Source: an uncultured Oscillospiraceae bacterium
Lineage (GTDB): Bacteria > Bacillota > Clostridia > Oscillospirales > Oscillospiraceae
DNA: 17,548 nt
Direction: 5' to 3'
NCBI GenBank assembly: GCA_934565775.1
Contig: CAKTIN010000040.1
Span: 1-17,548, forward strand
The translations under genes and the position numbers were made by a program. The notes under the pieces were generated by a model. It did not search any database, had not been told where the DNA came from, and saw only the letters and a program-made list of their open reading frames with translations. Shown here piece after piece: positions 1 through 6,185 of this stretch (the stretch's first letter is position 1; every line of letters begins with the position of its first letter).

Positions 1-755
1 AGGCAACCCCGGTTGCCGCATTCGCAGAGCCTTCCATCGAAGCGAATGGAGGTGTGCCCCAGCTCTCCTGTAAAGGCCTCAGAGCTGCCCAGCAGCTTTC
101 CGGAAGCCATAATGGCCGCGCCGATACCGATGTCGATAAACAGCAGCATAAAGTTCCGGCTCTGGCTCATTCCCAACTGGTGCAGGGCCATAGCGTTGAC
201 ATCGTGCTCCAGATAGGCAGGCATTGCCAAAGCCTCGGACAGCAGCTTGCTGATTTCCACCCCATGCCAGCGCTCAAACCGGGGCGGGTTCAATATCCTT
301 CCGTGGGCGCAATCCAGAGGGCCCGGGGAGCTGATGCCGATGCCCAGGATCTTCTCCCGGTCCACGGTTTCCGAAAGGGACGCCAGGGCCTGGGCAATGG
401 CTGCCACCATGTTATCCTGATCCGGCAGGGCCCGGCACTGCAGAAGCTTTCCACTCATGTCGCACAGGCCCACAGTGCAGCCCTTTCTGGCCAGATCCAC
501 CGCCAGAGTATAGAAGCTGTCGGCCCGCAGCACCAGGGGAGTAGCGCTGCGGCCCCGCCCTACGGACTGGGGGGGCAGCTCCGCAACAATACCGCGGTCT
601 AAAAGCTCCTCTACGATCAAAGATGTGCCCGCACGAGTCAGACCCGTAGCCCGGGCCAGCTCCGCCCGGCTCATGGCCTGACGGCGCAGATGGGACAGGA
701 CGGCTTTTTGGTTGTATTCTTTTGTATAATCCGCATTCCGGGCCTTTTGTGGCAT
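1..755 (-). CDS. ROK family transcriptional regulator (3' end beyond window)
   Basis: Sugar-responsive repressor of the NagC/XylR (ROK) type; 251 residues are visible and the C-terminus lies beyond base 1. A winged helix-turn-helix spans about residues 18-60 (MSRAELARATGLTRAGTSL). The ROK sugar-kinase-like fold follows: AVDLARKGCTVGLCD near 85-99, GIGISSPGPLD near 138-148, and the zinc site H234 with CECGNRGC at 244-251. The ATG at 755 is the only reasonable start because an in-frame TAA sits just two codons upstream. Its AAAGGAG Shine-Dalgarno directly abuts the ATG with no spacer, which is unusual. The gene lies downstream of a sugar kinase but is separated from it by a terminator and has its own promoter. 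A role as local repressor of the sugar genes, and of itself, is inferred from the shared inverted repeats. Confidence 0.93.
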   Translation of the reverse strand, partial: MPQKARNADYTKEYNQKAVLSHLRRQAMSRAELARATGLTRAGTSLIVEELLDRGIVAELPPQSVGRGRSATPLVLRADSFYTLAVDLARKGCTVGLCDMSGKLLQCRALPDQDNMVAAIAQALASLSETVDREKILGIGISSPGPLDCAHGRILNPPRFERWHGVEISKLLSEALAMPAYLEHDVNAMALHQLGMSQSRNFMLLFIDIGIGAAIMASGKLLGSSEAFTGELGHTSIRFDGRLCECGNRGC

Positions 756-787
756 CTCCTTTTACCGCTTTCCATTCATTTGGCACC

Positions 788-816
788 ATTATACGAGCTC
801 GGGGGACATTTGTCAA
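788..816 (-). promoter_or_regulatory. Consensus sigma-A promoter of the ROK regulator
   Basis: On the minus strand TTGACA (816-811) is followed by a 17-base spacer and TATAAT (793-788), a perfect match to the housekeeping consensus. Transcription would start near base 781, giving a 5' leader of about 25 nt to the ATG at 755. The -35 lies inside an imperfect inverted repeat. Confidence 0.85.
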
Positions 817-830
817 TCGACTTACAAAAA
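808..830. promoter_or_regulatory. Operator-like imperfect inverted repeat at the ROK promoter
   Basis: The plus strand reads TTTGTCAA, a short spacer, then CTTACAAAA. It covers the -35 box of the ROK promoter. It closely resembles the perfect palindrome at 3794-3816 in front of the ABC transporter genes; the right arm here is one base shorter. The placement is typical of a repressor site, and the natural candidate protein is the ROK regulator itself (inference). Confidence 0.55.
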
Positions 831-858
831 TAAGAGACCGGCGGCTTTTGCCGCCGGT
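821..858 (-). terminator. Rho-independent terminator after the PfkB-family kinase
   Basis: A perfect 9-bp stem (837-845 pairs with 850-858, arm ACCGGCGGC on the plus strand) closes a 4-base loop. On the minus strand it is followed by CTCTTATTTTTG. It lies 11 bases past the kinase stop codon and separates that gene from the ROK gene. Its U-rich tail overlaps the operator-like repeat. Confidence 0.85.
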
Positions 859-869
859 TCAATGGGCTT

Positions 870-1820
870 TTATGAGATGGCCTCCAGCACGGTATCCCTT
901 GCCGGGATGCTGGGAATTCCGCCGGAGTGCTCCGTAGATAGACTGGCGGCAGCGACAGCGAAGGTACCGATGTAAGCAAGATCTCTTTCCGTCAGCTCGG
1001 CAATGGGCTGATTCAGCGCCAGAAGTCTGCTCATGGCACTGCCGCCGAAGATGTCTCCGGCGCCAGTGGTGTCCACGGGGTGAACCTTAGGGCACTTTGC
1101 CCGGAAGGCGGCGTCCTTCGTTTTCAGCAAACAGCCGTCCGGGCCCAGCGTCACCATAGCAAGGCCCACGTCAAACTCCTTCAGAAGCTTATCCGCCCCC
1201 TCCTCCGGTGTGCAGTTCCACAAGAACTCCACCTCGTTATCGCTGATTTTTACCACATCCGCTTGGCGGAGGCTCCAGAGCATCTGCTCCTTGGCCGCCT
1301 CTTCCGTTTTCCACAGGGGGAGCCGCAGGTTGGGGTCGCAGCTAATTAGCTTGCCTTTTTCCTTGGCATAGGCCACCGCTTTCTGCGTAGCAGTCCGAGC
1401 AGGGTCATCCGTCAGGCTTAGGGTGCCGAAATGAAAGACCTTGGCCTCATCAATCAGGCCCTTGTCCAGCTCCTCCCACCTGATCTGGGTATCTGCCCCA
1501 GGCTTCCGGGCAAATGCAAAGGATCGATCTCCCGCTTTGTCAAAGGTTACAAAGGCCAGCGTGGTGAAAACGCTGTCATCAACCAGGATTCCCTTGGTCT
1601 CGATTCCCGCTCGGTTCAGGGTGCTAAGCAGTTGCTGCCCAAAGGTGTCGCTGCCCACCTTGCCTAGAAAGGCAGTTTTCCAGCCGTAGGCGTTCAGAGC
1701 CGCCAGAAAGTTGCCGGGCGCACCGCCTGGGTTGGCAGCCATGGTAGGATATCCGGCATCGTCCACAGATTTTTCCGCAAAATCAATGAGCAGTTCACCC
1801 AGGGCCACTACGTCAATCAT
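870..1820 (-). CDS. PfkB-family sugar kinase (fructokinase-like)
   Basis: ATP-dependent carbohydrate kinase of the ribokinase/PfkB family, 316 aa, full length for the family. It would phosphorylate a free sugar in the cytoplasm. The N-terminal substrate-binding signature is NPGGAPGNFLAAL (30-42). The C-terminal signature DTTGAGDIFGG (250-260) holds the anion hole and the catalytic Asp256. The overall sequence is closest to what are usually called fructokinases, but substrate cannot be read from sequence alone. The ATG at 1820 follows AGGAGG with good spacing and sits 15 bases after the isomerase stop, so the two genes are almost certainly co-transcribed. If the isomerase makes fructose from mannose or xylulose from lyxose, this kinase would take the ketose on (inference). 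Confidence 0.93.
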   Translation of the reverse strand: MIDVVALGELLIDFAEKSVDDAGYPTMAANPGGAPGNFLAALNAYGWKTAFLGKVGSDTFGQQLLSTLNRAGIETKGILVDDSVFTTLAFVTFDKAGDRSFAFARKPGADTQIRWEELDKGLIDEAKVFHFGTLSLTDDPARTATQKAVAYAKEKGKLISCDPNLRLPLWKTEEAAKEQMLWSLRQADVVKISDNEVEFLWNCTPEEGADKLLKEFDVGLAMVTLGPDGCLLKTKDAAFRAKCPKVHPVDTTGAGDIFGGSAMSRLLALNQPIAELTERDLAYIGTFAVAAASLSTEHSGGIPSIPARDTVLEAIS

Positions 1821-1835
1821 TGGCTTGTCCTCCTG

Positions 1836-2525
1836 TCAGTCCTTTGCCTCTGGGTACTCCGTGCACAGCAGGCGATAAGGCGGCTCATCCTCCTCAATGG
1901 CGGGAAACCGGCCCATGAGGGGATTGAACCGGTTATCGTTGGCATCATCGTTGCATTGGCTGACCTCGCCCAGGAGTACGGGCCCGGTGCCGGGCTCTAC
2001 TTCGAAATCGTGATACAGGTACTGCGGGACGAAAATGCTCTCGCCAGGCGTCAGCCGAATCTGGGTCCCGGCGGGGACGGTGTAGGTCCAGCCGTCGGTG
2101 TGAACCGTAACGTCACTTTCATAATCGATCGACTCATCCGGCTTGGAATTGTACACCCGGATTAGCACGTTCCCGCCGCCCCGGTTGATGATGTCCTCAG
2201 TTTTATACCAGTGGAAGTGGTTGGGGGAATACTGGCCTTCCCTCAGATACAGCAGCTTCTCAGCGTAGACCTTGGGATACTTGTCCTTCATGGTCTGGCT
2301 GCCATTGCGGATGGTAATAAGGGAAAAGCCGATTTTGTCAAAATCTCCCTGGCCGTAGTCCGTAATGTCCCAGCCCAGGCAGCAATCCCGAATCTCGTCG
2401 TATTCGTGGCCCTTGGTCTGCCACTCCTCCGGGGTAAAATGGCAGAAGGGGGGCAGATAGCAGCAGTATTTCCGGCACATGGCCTCCAACTCACGGAGTG
2501 CCTTGTTGACTTCAGAACGTTTCAT
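1836..2525 (-). CDS. D-lyxose isomerase-type cupin protein
   Basis: Sugar isomerase of the D-lyxose ketol-isomerase family (EC 5.3.1.15), 229 aa, the expected length. Known members interconvert D-lyxose with D-xylulose and often D-mannose with D-fructose, using a divalent metal in a cupin barrel. The metal ligands are visible as H103 and H105 in NHFHWYKTED, E110, and H172 in YLYHDFEVE; NRGGGN (114-119) follows the first motif as in the family. The ATG at 2525 follows AAAGGAG at about 9 nt. The gene sits downstream of the ABC transporter remnants and directly upstream of the PfkB kinase, supporting a role in catabolism of an imported monosaccharide. No confident promoter was found in the 141 bases upstream. 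Confidence 0.9.
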   Translation of the reverse strand: MKRSEVNKALRELEAMCRKYCCYLPPFCHFTPEEWQTKGHEYDEIRDCCLGWDITDYGQGDFDKIGFSLITIRNGSQTMKDKYPKVYAEKLLYLREGQYSPNHFHWYKTEDIINRGGGNVLIRVYNSKPDESIDYESDVTVHTDGWTYTVPAGTQIRLTPGESIFVPQYLYHDFEVEPGTGPVLLGEVSQCNDDANDNRFNPLMGRFPAIEEDEPPYRLLCTEYPEAKD

Positions 2526-2625
2526 TGTCGTTTCTCCTTTGTGAGATCATATAAGTTGTCCAGTCAACGCTGAACGCCTCTAAATCTATATCATAATAAT
2601 GGCGGTACACCTTACCGGATTTGGC

Positions 2626-2654
2626 AAAAGCGCTGGGCAAACCCCGGCGCTTTT
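2626..2654. terminator. Hairpin terminator after the substrate-binding protein remnant
   Basis: AAAAGCGC (2626-2633) pairs with GCGCTTTT (2647-2654) across a 13-base interior that can partly pair. It lies 12 bases past the stop of the binding-protein remnant. The arms are flanked by A and T runs, so it could stop transcription from either side; the T tract is longer on the plus strand. It suggests the isomerase-kinase pair depends on partial read-through or an unseen promoter. Confidence 0.6.
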
Positions 2655-2666
2655 ATTTTCAGGCGC

Positions 2667-3299
2667 TTACTTGGTCAGAACGGATATGCCGGTGTCGGTG
2701 ACGGCGCCGCCCAGATTTTCGCCCTTCAGAGCAGCAACGGCAGCCTTCACCCCCTCGTAGCCCATGACATCGGGATTCTGTGCCATGGTAGCAAAGATAT
2801 AGCCGTCAGCAATCAGGCCCAGGATGGCGTCGGACTTATCAAAGCCCACGCAGACCACGTCCGCACCGGCAGCCTTGACAGCGTTGCCCGCACCGTTGGT
2901 GGAGCCTTCGTTGCAGCCGAAGATACCCACAACGCCCTGGGTGATGTAGTTCTCGGCAATGCTCTGGGACTTGGCGGCGTCGCCTTCGCCGTACTGGGTC
3001 TCCAGCAGCTCAAAGCCGGTGCCCTCAAAGGCGGAGCGGAAGCCGGTTTCGCGGGCAACGCAGGAGGCGGTGGCAGCGTTGACATTGACGATGCCGATCT
3101 TTCCGGAGGTGATGCCCTTCTCGGTCAGGGCATCCAGCATGGTCTCACCGGCAGTCTTACCGGCAGCTGTGTTGTCGGTGGAGAAGGTGGCCTCGGCGGG
3201 CACATTGGCAGCGGAGTCTACATAGATGATCTTCACACCGGCGGCTTCGGCTTCCTTCAGCGCCGAAGAGATGGCGTCAGGGCCGTTGGCGGCCACGGC
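2667..3299 (-). pseudogene. 3' part of a sugar ABC transporter substrate-binding protein (rbsB/frcB type)
   Basis: About 211 C-terminal residues of a periplasmic-binding-protein-like domain (Peripla_BP_4, ribose/fructose/AI-2 type) remain. Visible parts are AVAANGPDAISSAL, the hinge AGVKIIYVDSAA, GIVNVNAATASCVARETGF, GIFGCNEGS and VVCVGFDKS, ending naturally at ISVLTK. A complete protein is roughly 320 aa with a lipoprotein signal; here the signal, the first strand-helix units and the start codon are gone. The open frame continues upstream to 3428 only as an out-of-frame reading of the ATPase gene, so no secretion signal is present and the product cannot work as a lipoprotein. The breakpoint lies at about 3296-3304. 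Confidence 0.88.
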
Positions 3300-3700
3300 G
3301 AAATGTTGATGCGCAAATCCTCCAAAATCCGTTTGGCTTCTGCTTCCATGGCCCTGCGGTCCACTAAGCTGCCCTTCATTTTCTCCCGGCCCAGGAACAT
3401 ATTCTCCGCTACGCTCAGATGGGGGCACATGTTCAGCTCCTGATGGATGATGGCAACGCCTAGCTGCTGAGCCTGTTTTGGAGTTAGGTCCTCGTAGGAT
3501 TTTCCGAAAATCTCTACCGTTCCGCTGTCTCTGGTGTAAACGCCGCTGAGAATCTTCATCAGCGTGGATTTACCCGCACCGTTCTCTCCCAGAAGAGCCA
3601 TGACCTCGCCGGACCGTAGTTCAAAATGAACATGGTCCAGGGCCTTCACACCCGGGAAGCTCTTGCAGATCCCCTTCATGGAAACAATGGTCTCGTTCAT
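3257..3700 (-). pseudogene. 5' part of a sugar ABC transporter ATPase (rbsA/mglA type), truncated
   Basis: Only the first ~133 residues of a two-domain sugar-importer ATPase (normally about 500 aa) are present. The Walker A GENGAGKS (38-45) and the Q-loop in AIIHQELN (83-90) are intact. The ABC signature, Walker B and the entire second ATPase domain are missing. After RINI (130-133) the frame reads unrelated residues from the binding-protein gene and stops at 3257. The ATG at 3700 follows an AGGGG site, and a promoter with an operator-like palindrome lies upstream. The remaining ATPase, the permease and the 5' end of the binding protein appear to have been lost in one deletion, so the transporter as present here is non-functional. 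Confidence 0.9.
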
Positions 3701-3773
3701 TTGCTCACCCCTCTGTTTGTTCTTGTTGCATTCATAAAATATTGCACAGTTTTTCCTGCCATTGCGTAGCATT

Positions 3774-3802
3774 ACTGTAGCATTGCGCCACAATTTTGTC
3801 AA
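3774..3802 (-). promoter_or_regulatory. Promoter of the sugar ABC transporter remnant
   Basis: Minus-strand TTGACA (3802-3797), 17-base spacer, TACAGT (3779-3774). The -35 lies inside the perfect palindrome at 3794-3816. The start would be near 3767, leaving a leader of about 67 nt before the ATG at 3700. Confidence 0.65.
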
Positions 3803-3816
3803 GCCACTTGACAAAA
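3794..3816. promoter_or_regulatory. Perfect inverted repeat, probable repressor operator
   Basis: TTTTGTCAAG, spacer CCA, then CTTGACAAAA: two perfect 10-base arms around 3 bases. It overlaps the -35 of the transporter promoter. A near copy lies over the -35 of the ROK gene promoter (808-830). Such symmetry fits a dimeric ROK- or LacI-type repressor. Another regulator encoded outside the window cannot be excluded. Confidence 0.75.
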
Positions 3817-3917
3817 AAACACGATTTCCACCGGCTTCTCCCATTTTTCTTGCAAATTGCACAATTCTCATAACTAATTTTAGTGCATAACCACAACGCT
3901 TTTTGCTGAATTAGAAC

Positions 3918-3945
3918 TTGATTCCGGGTAGCCCCGCAGTAGAAT
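3918..3945 (+). promoter_or_regulatory. Possible promoter of the aldose 1-epimerase gene
   Basis: TTGATT (3918-3923), 16-base spacer, TAGAAT (3940-3945), placed 47 bases ahead of the ATG at 3992. Both boxes are near consensus. It is divergent from the transporter promoter. Confidence 0.45.
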
Positions 3946-3991
3946 ACTTCCAGGCGAACCAAAAAGCTTTGGAGGATGAGAGGACGAAACC

Positions 3992-4861
3992 ATGATCTAT
4001 ACCATTCAGAATCAAGCCATAACCGCCCAGGTATCCACATTGGGCGCACAGCTTATGAGCCTGCAGGGAGCGGACAATACCCAGTATCTCTGGCAGGGGG
4101 ACCCAAAATACTGGAAGGATCGAAGTCTTACCATTTTCCCCTATGTAGCCCGGCTCACAAAGGGAAGCTACTGCTACCGGGGCAAGCTTTACCATATGCC
4201 CATCCATGGCTTTGCCCCCACCACCGAATTTACCATTTTCGAGCATAGTGCCGGCTCCTTGACCCTGGGGCTCGACAGCAGCTCAAAAACCTACGAAATG
4301 TATCCGTTTCACTTCCGGTTCGCCCTCCGGTATTCTCTGACGGAGGCCACCCTGTCCGTGGAGGCTCGGGTAGAGAACCGGGACGAAAAGCCCATGTACT
4401 TTGGCCTGGGTGGCCACCCCGGCATCAATATACCCCTGGAAAAGGGCCTTGCCTTCGGGGACTACCGGCTGGAGTTTCCGCCCTGTAGCCCAATGCGGGT
4501 GGAATTTACCCCGGAGTGCTTCATTACCGGCAGAGAAACGCCCTTTTTCCTGGAAAATAATATGCTTCCCCTGTCCCATGATCTGTTTGACAACGACGCC
4601 ATCGTCCTGAAAGGGGTGCCTGGCCGGGTGACTCTGAGAAGCGACAAAGGCAGACACGGCGTCACTCTCTCAGCCCCAGATTTTCCCATTTTGGGCTTCT
4701 GGCATATGCCGAAAACAGATGCGCCCTACATCTGCCTGGAGCCCTGGAGCAGCCTGCCCTCCCGGCAGGATGTGATAGAGGATCTGGAGAAGCAGCAGGA
4801 TCTCATCTATCTGGAGCCGCAGAATGTATATAAAACAACTTGGTCGTTGGAGATGTTTTAA
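3992..4861 (+). CDS. Aldose 1-epimerase family protein (LacX-like)
   Basis: Galactose-mutarotase-like protein of the LacX branch (COG2017), 289 aa, full length. It is expected to interconvert alpha and beta anomers of free aldoses, or bind sugars, in the cytoplasm. Recognisable stretches are FPYVARLTKGSY and HMPIHGFA (HGF active-site region, His near 72), FGLGGHPGINIP (the second catalytic-region His) and CLEPWSSLPS near the C-terminus (Glu of the catalytic motif). The ATG follows a GAGGAC purine-rich site. It is divergent from the ABC transporter genes and shares their intergenic region, so it probably serves the same sugar pathway. The exact substrate cannot be assigned. Confidence 0.92.
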   Translation: MIYTIQNQAITAQVSTLGAQLMSLQGADNTQYLWQGDPKYWKDRSLTIFPYVARLTKGSYCYRGKLYHMPIHGFAPTTEFTIFEHSAGSLTLGLDSSSKTYEMYPFHFRFALRYSLTEATLSVEARVENRDEKPMYFGLGGHPGINIPLEKGLAFGDYRLEFPPCSPMRVEFTPECFITGRETPFFLENNMLPLSHDLFDNDAIVLKGVPGRVTLRSDKGRHGVTLSAPDFPILGFWHMPKTDAPYICLEPWSSLPSRQDVIEDLEKQQDLIYLEPQNVYKTTWSLEMF

Positions 4862-5296
4862 CTACGCACATTCAATTTCATAGCAGCAAAAGAGCTGTAC
4901 AGCAGAAATTGAAGCAGATCTTTTGGTTTCAAAACGTACAGTGAACCAGAAAAATTCACCGCCGCTCTTTTCGATGGCTAGCGCCTCACTCATGCGGCCC
5001 AAAACGGATGAACATAAGGAAGGCCCCGGGAAGAAGGCTCGGAAGCGCTCTGCGCCGGTGACCGGTTTGAGGCCAGCTTTTCTGCCTTGTACTAAGAAAT
5101 GGCCATCAGCTGCTGTGGTGAAGTCCACAGAGCACGGTCGAAATCCCGGTTTTCTCCGGAGCGTTGCCGGCATGATGTTCGTGGCAAAGGTGAAAAAGAA
5201 GTTGCTCTTATTCATCCAATCAATGTAGCTCTGGGCACACTCCTTTGCGGCAGAAACGAACTTTTTATAGCTGCTTTTCGCCTTGCCGCAGACCAT
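4862..5296 (-). CDS. Unassigned open reading frame (144 aa), doubtful
   Basis: An open frame starting MVCGKAKSSYKKFVSAA and ending next to the epimerase stop codon. I recognise no family. The first ~45 residues (lysine/serine-rich, then YIDWMNKSNFFFTFATN) look more protein-like than the rest. An overlapping 101-codon frame exists on the other strand, so coding is uncertain. No convincing Shine-Dalgarno precedes the ATG. The frame continues plausibly upstream of the ATG for a few codons (KQRLAAASS), which hints at a decayed remnant rather than a complete gene. It may equally be non-coding. Confidence 0.22.
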   Translation of the reverse strand: MVCGKAKSSYKKFVSAAKECAQSYIDWMNKSNFFFTFATNIMPATLRRKPGFRPCSVDFTTAADGHFLVQGRKAGLKPVTGAERFRAFFPGPSLCSSVLGRMSEALAIEKSGGEFFWFTVRFETKRSASISAVQLFCCYEIECA

Positions 5297-5373
5297 GGAG
5301 CTTGCAGCCGCAAGACGCTGCTTTTGGCAAAAGCTGATCGTTCACATCCTGCATGACCCTATCGGCAGACAGA

Positions 5374-5402
5374 TTGACTTTCCACCTGCTTTTTGATATA
5401 AC
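5374..5402 (+). promoter_or_regulatory. Near-consensus promoter, plus strand
   Basis: TTGACT (5374-5379), 17-base spacer, TATAAC (5397-5402): one mismatch in each box. It points into the AraC remnant and the ATC-hydrolase cassette, which starts about 780 bases further on. It may be the only promoter for that cassette visible in the window. Confidence 0.6.
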
Positions 5403-5406
5403 TTAG

Positions 5407-5422
5407 TTAGAGTCTGCTAACC
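5407..5422. promoter_or_regulatory. Palindrome GTTAG-N6-CTAAC just after the -10 box
   Basis: Two perfect 5-base arms lie immediately downstream of the orphan promoter, where transcription would begin. This is a position used by repressors such as TetR or MarR types. No cognate regulator gene is intact nearby. Confidence 0.4.
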
Positions 5423-5485
5423 GCAAATCATCATACAGAATGCCATAGGCAAATGCAACTGCTCTCGCTTTGGCTTGGCTAATCA

Positions 5486-5996
5486 TTGGAAAGTCGAATC
5501 GTTTCAAGGCGTGGCTATGAACAGCGAAATACTCAAAAATACAATACGCTCTTAACGCAAAGCAGTTTCATTCCGAACTGTGCCCAGTTCAGCCCGGCAG
5601 GAAGCAGTTGGCCGCGGTCTCCGGAGCTCGGCGGCGGGCACTCCTGGCTGTATGCGCAAAAGGATCTGTTTCATATTAAAATCCACGATTTCTATTTTCA
5701 CAGTGACTTCGTCCTGAATTTTGACATTCCGGAGGGTATCAGCATTACAAGGCGGCCATTCCAGGCAAGCTCAAGACCTGCTTTAAGCGGCACACCGGAT
5801 GCACTGTCGCGGAGTATATCCAAGGACGACGCATGAGCCAGGCGGAGCATCTGCTCATCGGCACCGACTTTACCATGGGTCAAATCGCCCAAATGATCGG
5901 CTATTCCACCTCCAGCCGCTTTGCAGAGCGGTTCAAGAAGAATGCGGGCATTTTCCATTGCGTACCGAAGGATTGCCCGGAGAGACCTATGAGTAG
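5486..5996 (+). pseudogene. AraC-family regulator remnant with internal deletion
   Basis: Two pieces of one AraC-type regulator are joined in different frames. The first (frame of 5486, to about 5750) reads like the N-terminal sensing domain: WLYAQKDLFHIKIHDFYF, then VLNFDIPEGISIT. The second (frame of 5833, from about 5747) reads like the C-terminal double helix-turn-helix: KLKTCFKRHTGCTVAEYIQ, RRMSQAEHLLIGTDFTMGQI and IGYSTSSRFAERFKKNAGI. A complete family member has well over 100 residues between these parts, so an internal deletion plus frame change is indicated. The protein would have regulated the adjacent cassette if intact (inference). The HTH part from the ATG at 5833 remains open to 6054 and could be annotated as a short HTH protein. 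Confidence 0.7.
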
Positions 5997-6054
5997 GTGC
6001 TGTGCCAGAGCGCTTTGTGTGGTGACGGTGGAGAAGTTCATGCATCACGGGTAG

Positions 6055-6174
6055 ACGAACGCTCCGTACACCGCCTTTGCCCGGCCGAAGATGGCGCATT
6101 GCTACTGTATGCTGCCATACTTCAGGGAGGTGCGCGAGGGTCTTGCGAAGATTACGGAGAGTTTAAAGAGATAG
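6055..6174 (+). pseudogene. Short C-terminal coding remnant before the cassette
   Basis: In the same frame as the AraC helix-turn-helix piece, after its stop at 6054, codons read TNAPYTAFARPKMAHCYCML, then PYFREVREGLAKITESLKR, ending at TAG 6172-6174. It looks like the end of a lost protein, but the family is not recognisable. It lies 11 bases ahead of the ATC-hydrolase-like start codon and may represent a former upstream operon member. Confidence 0.3.
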
Positions 6175-6185
6175 GGGGAAACGAT

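Larger units (their letters stand above)
5297..5485. other. Intergenic segment with an orphan promoter, no intact gene
   Basis: No reading frame here looks coding. The segment holds a near-consensus plus-strand promoter and a small palindrome (annotated separately). Together with the doubtful frame to its left it forms a stretch of more than 600 bases between the epimerase and the AraC remnant with no confidently identified gene. Confidence 0.6.

Noticed and set aside
2555..2569. GTTGTCCAGTCAAC-like sequence upstream of the isomerase as a third copy of the operator
   Set aside because: Its arms are only about 4 bases and the core differs from the two better sites, and no matching promoter spacing was found.
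3701..3871. N-terminal extension of the ATPase remnant to the ATG at 3871
   Set aside because: The ATG at 3700 has a Shine-Dalgarno and gives the family N-terminus; the extension runs through the promoter and operator.
3732..4246. Minus-strand frames upstream of the ABC ATPase (105 and 111 codons)
   Set aside because: They cover the promoter region and the antisense of the epimerase gene, and their translations show no protein character.
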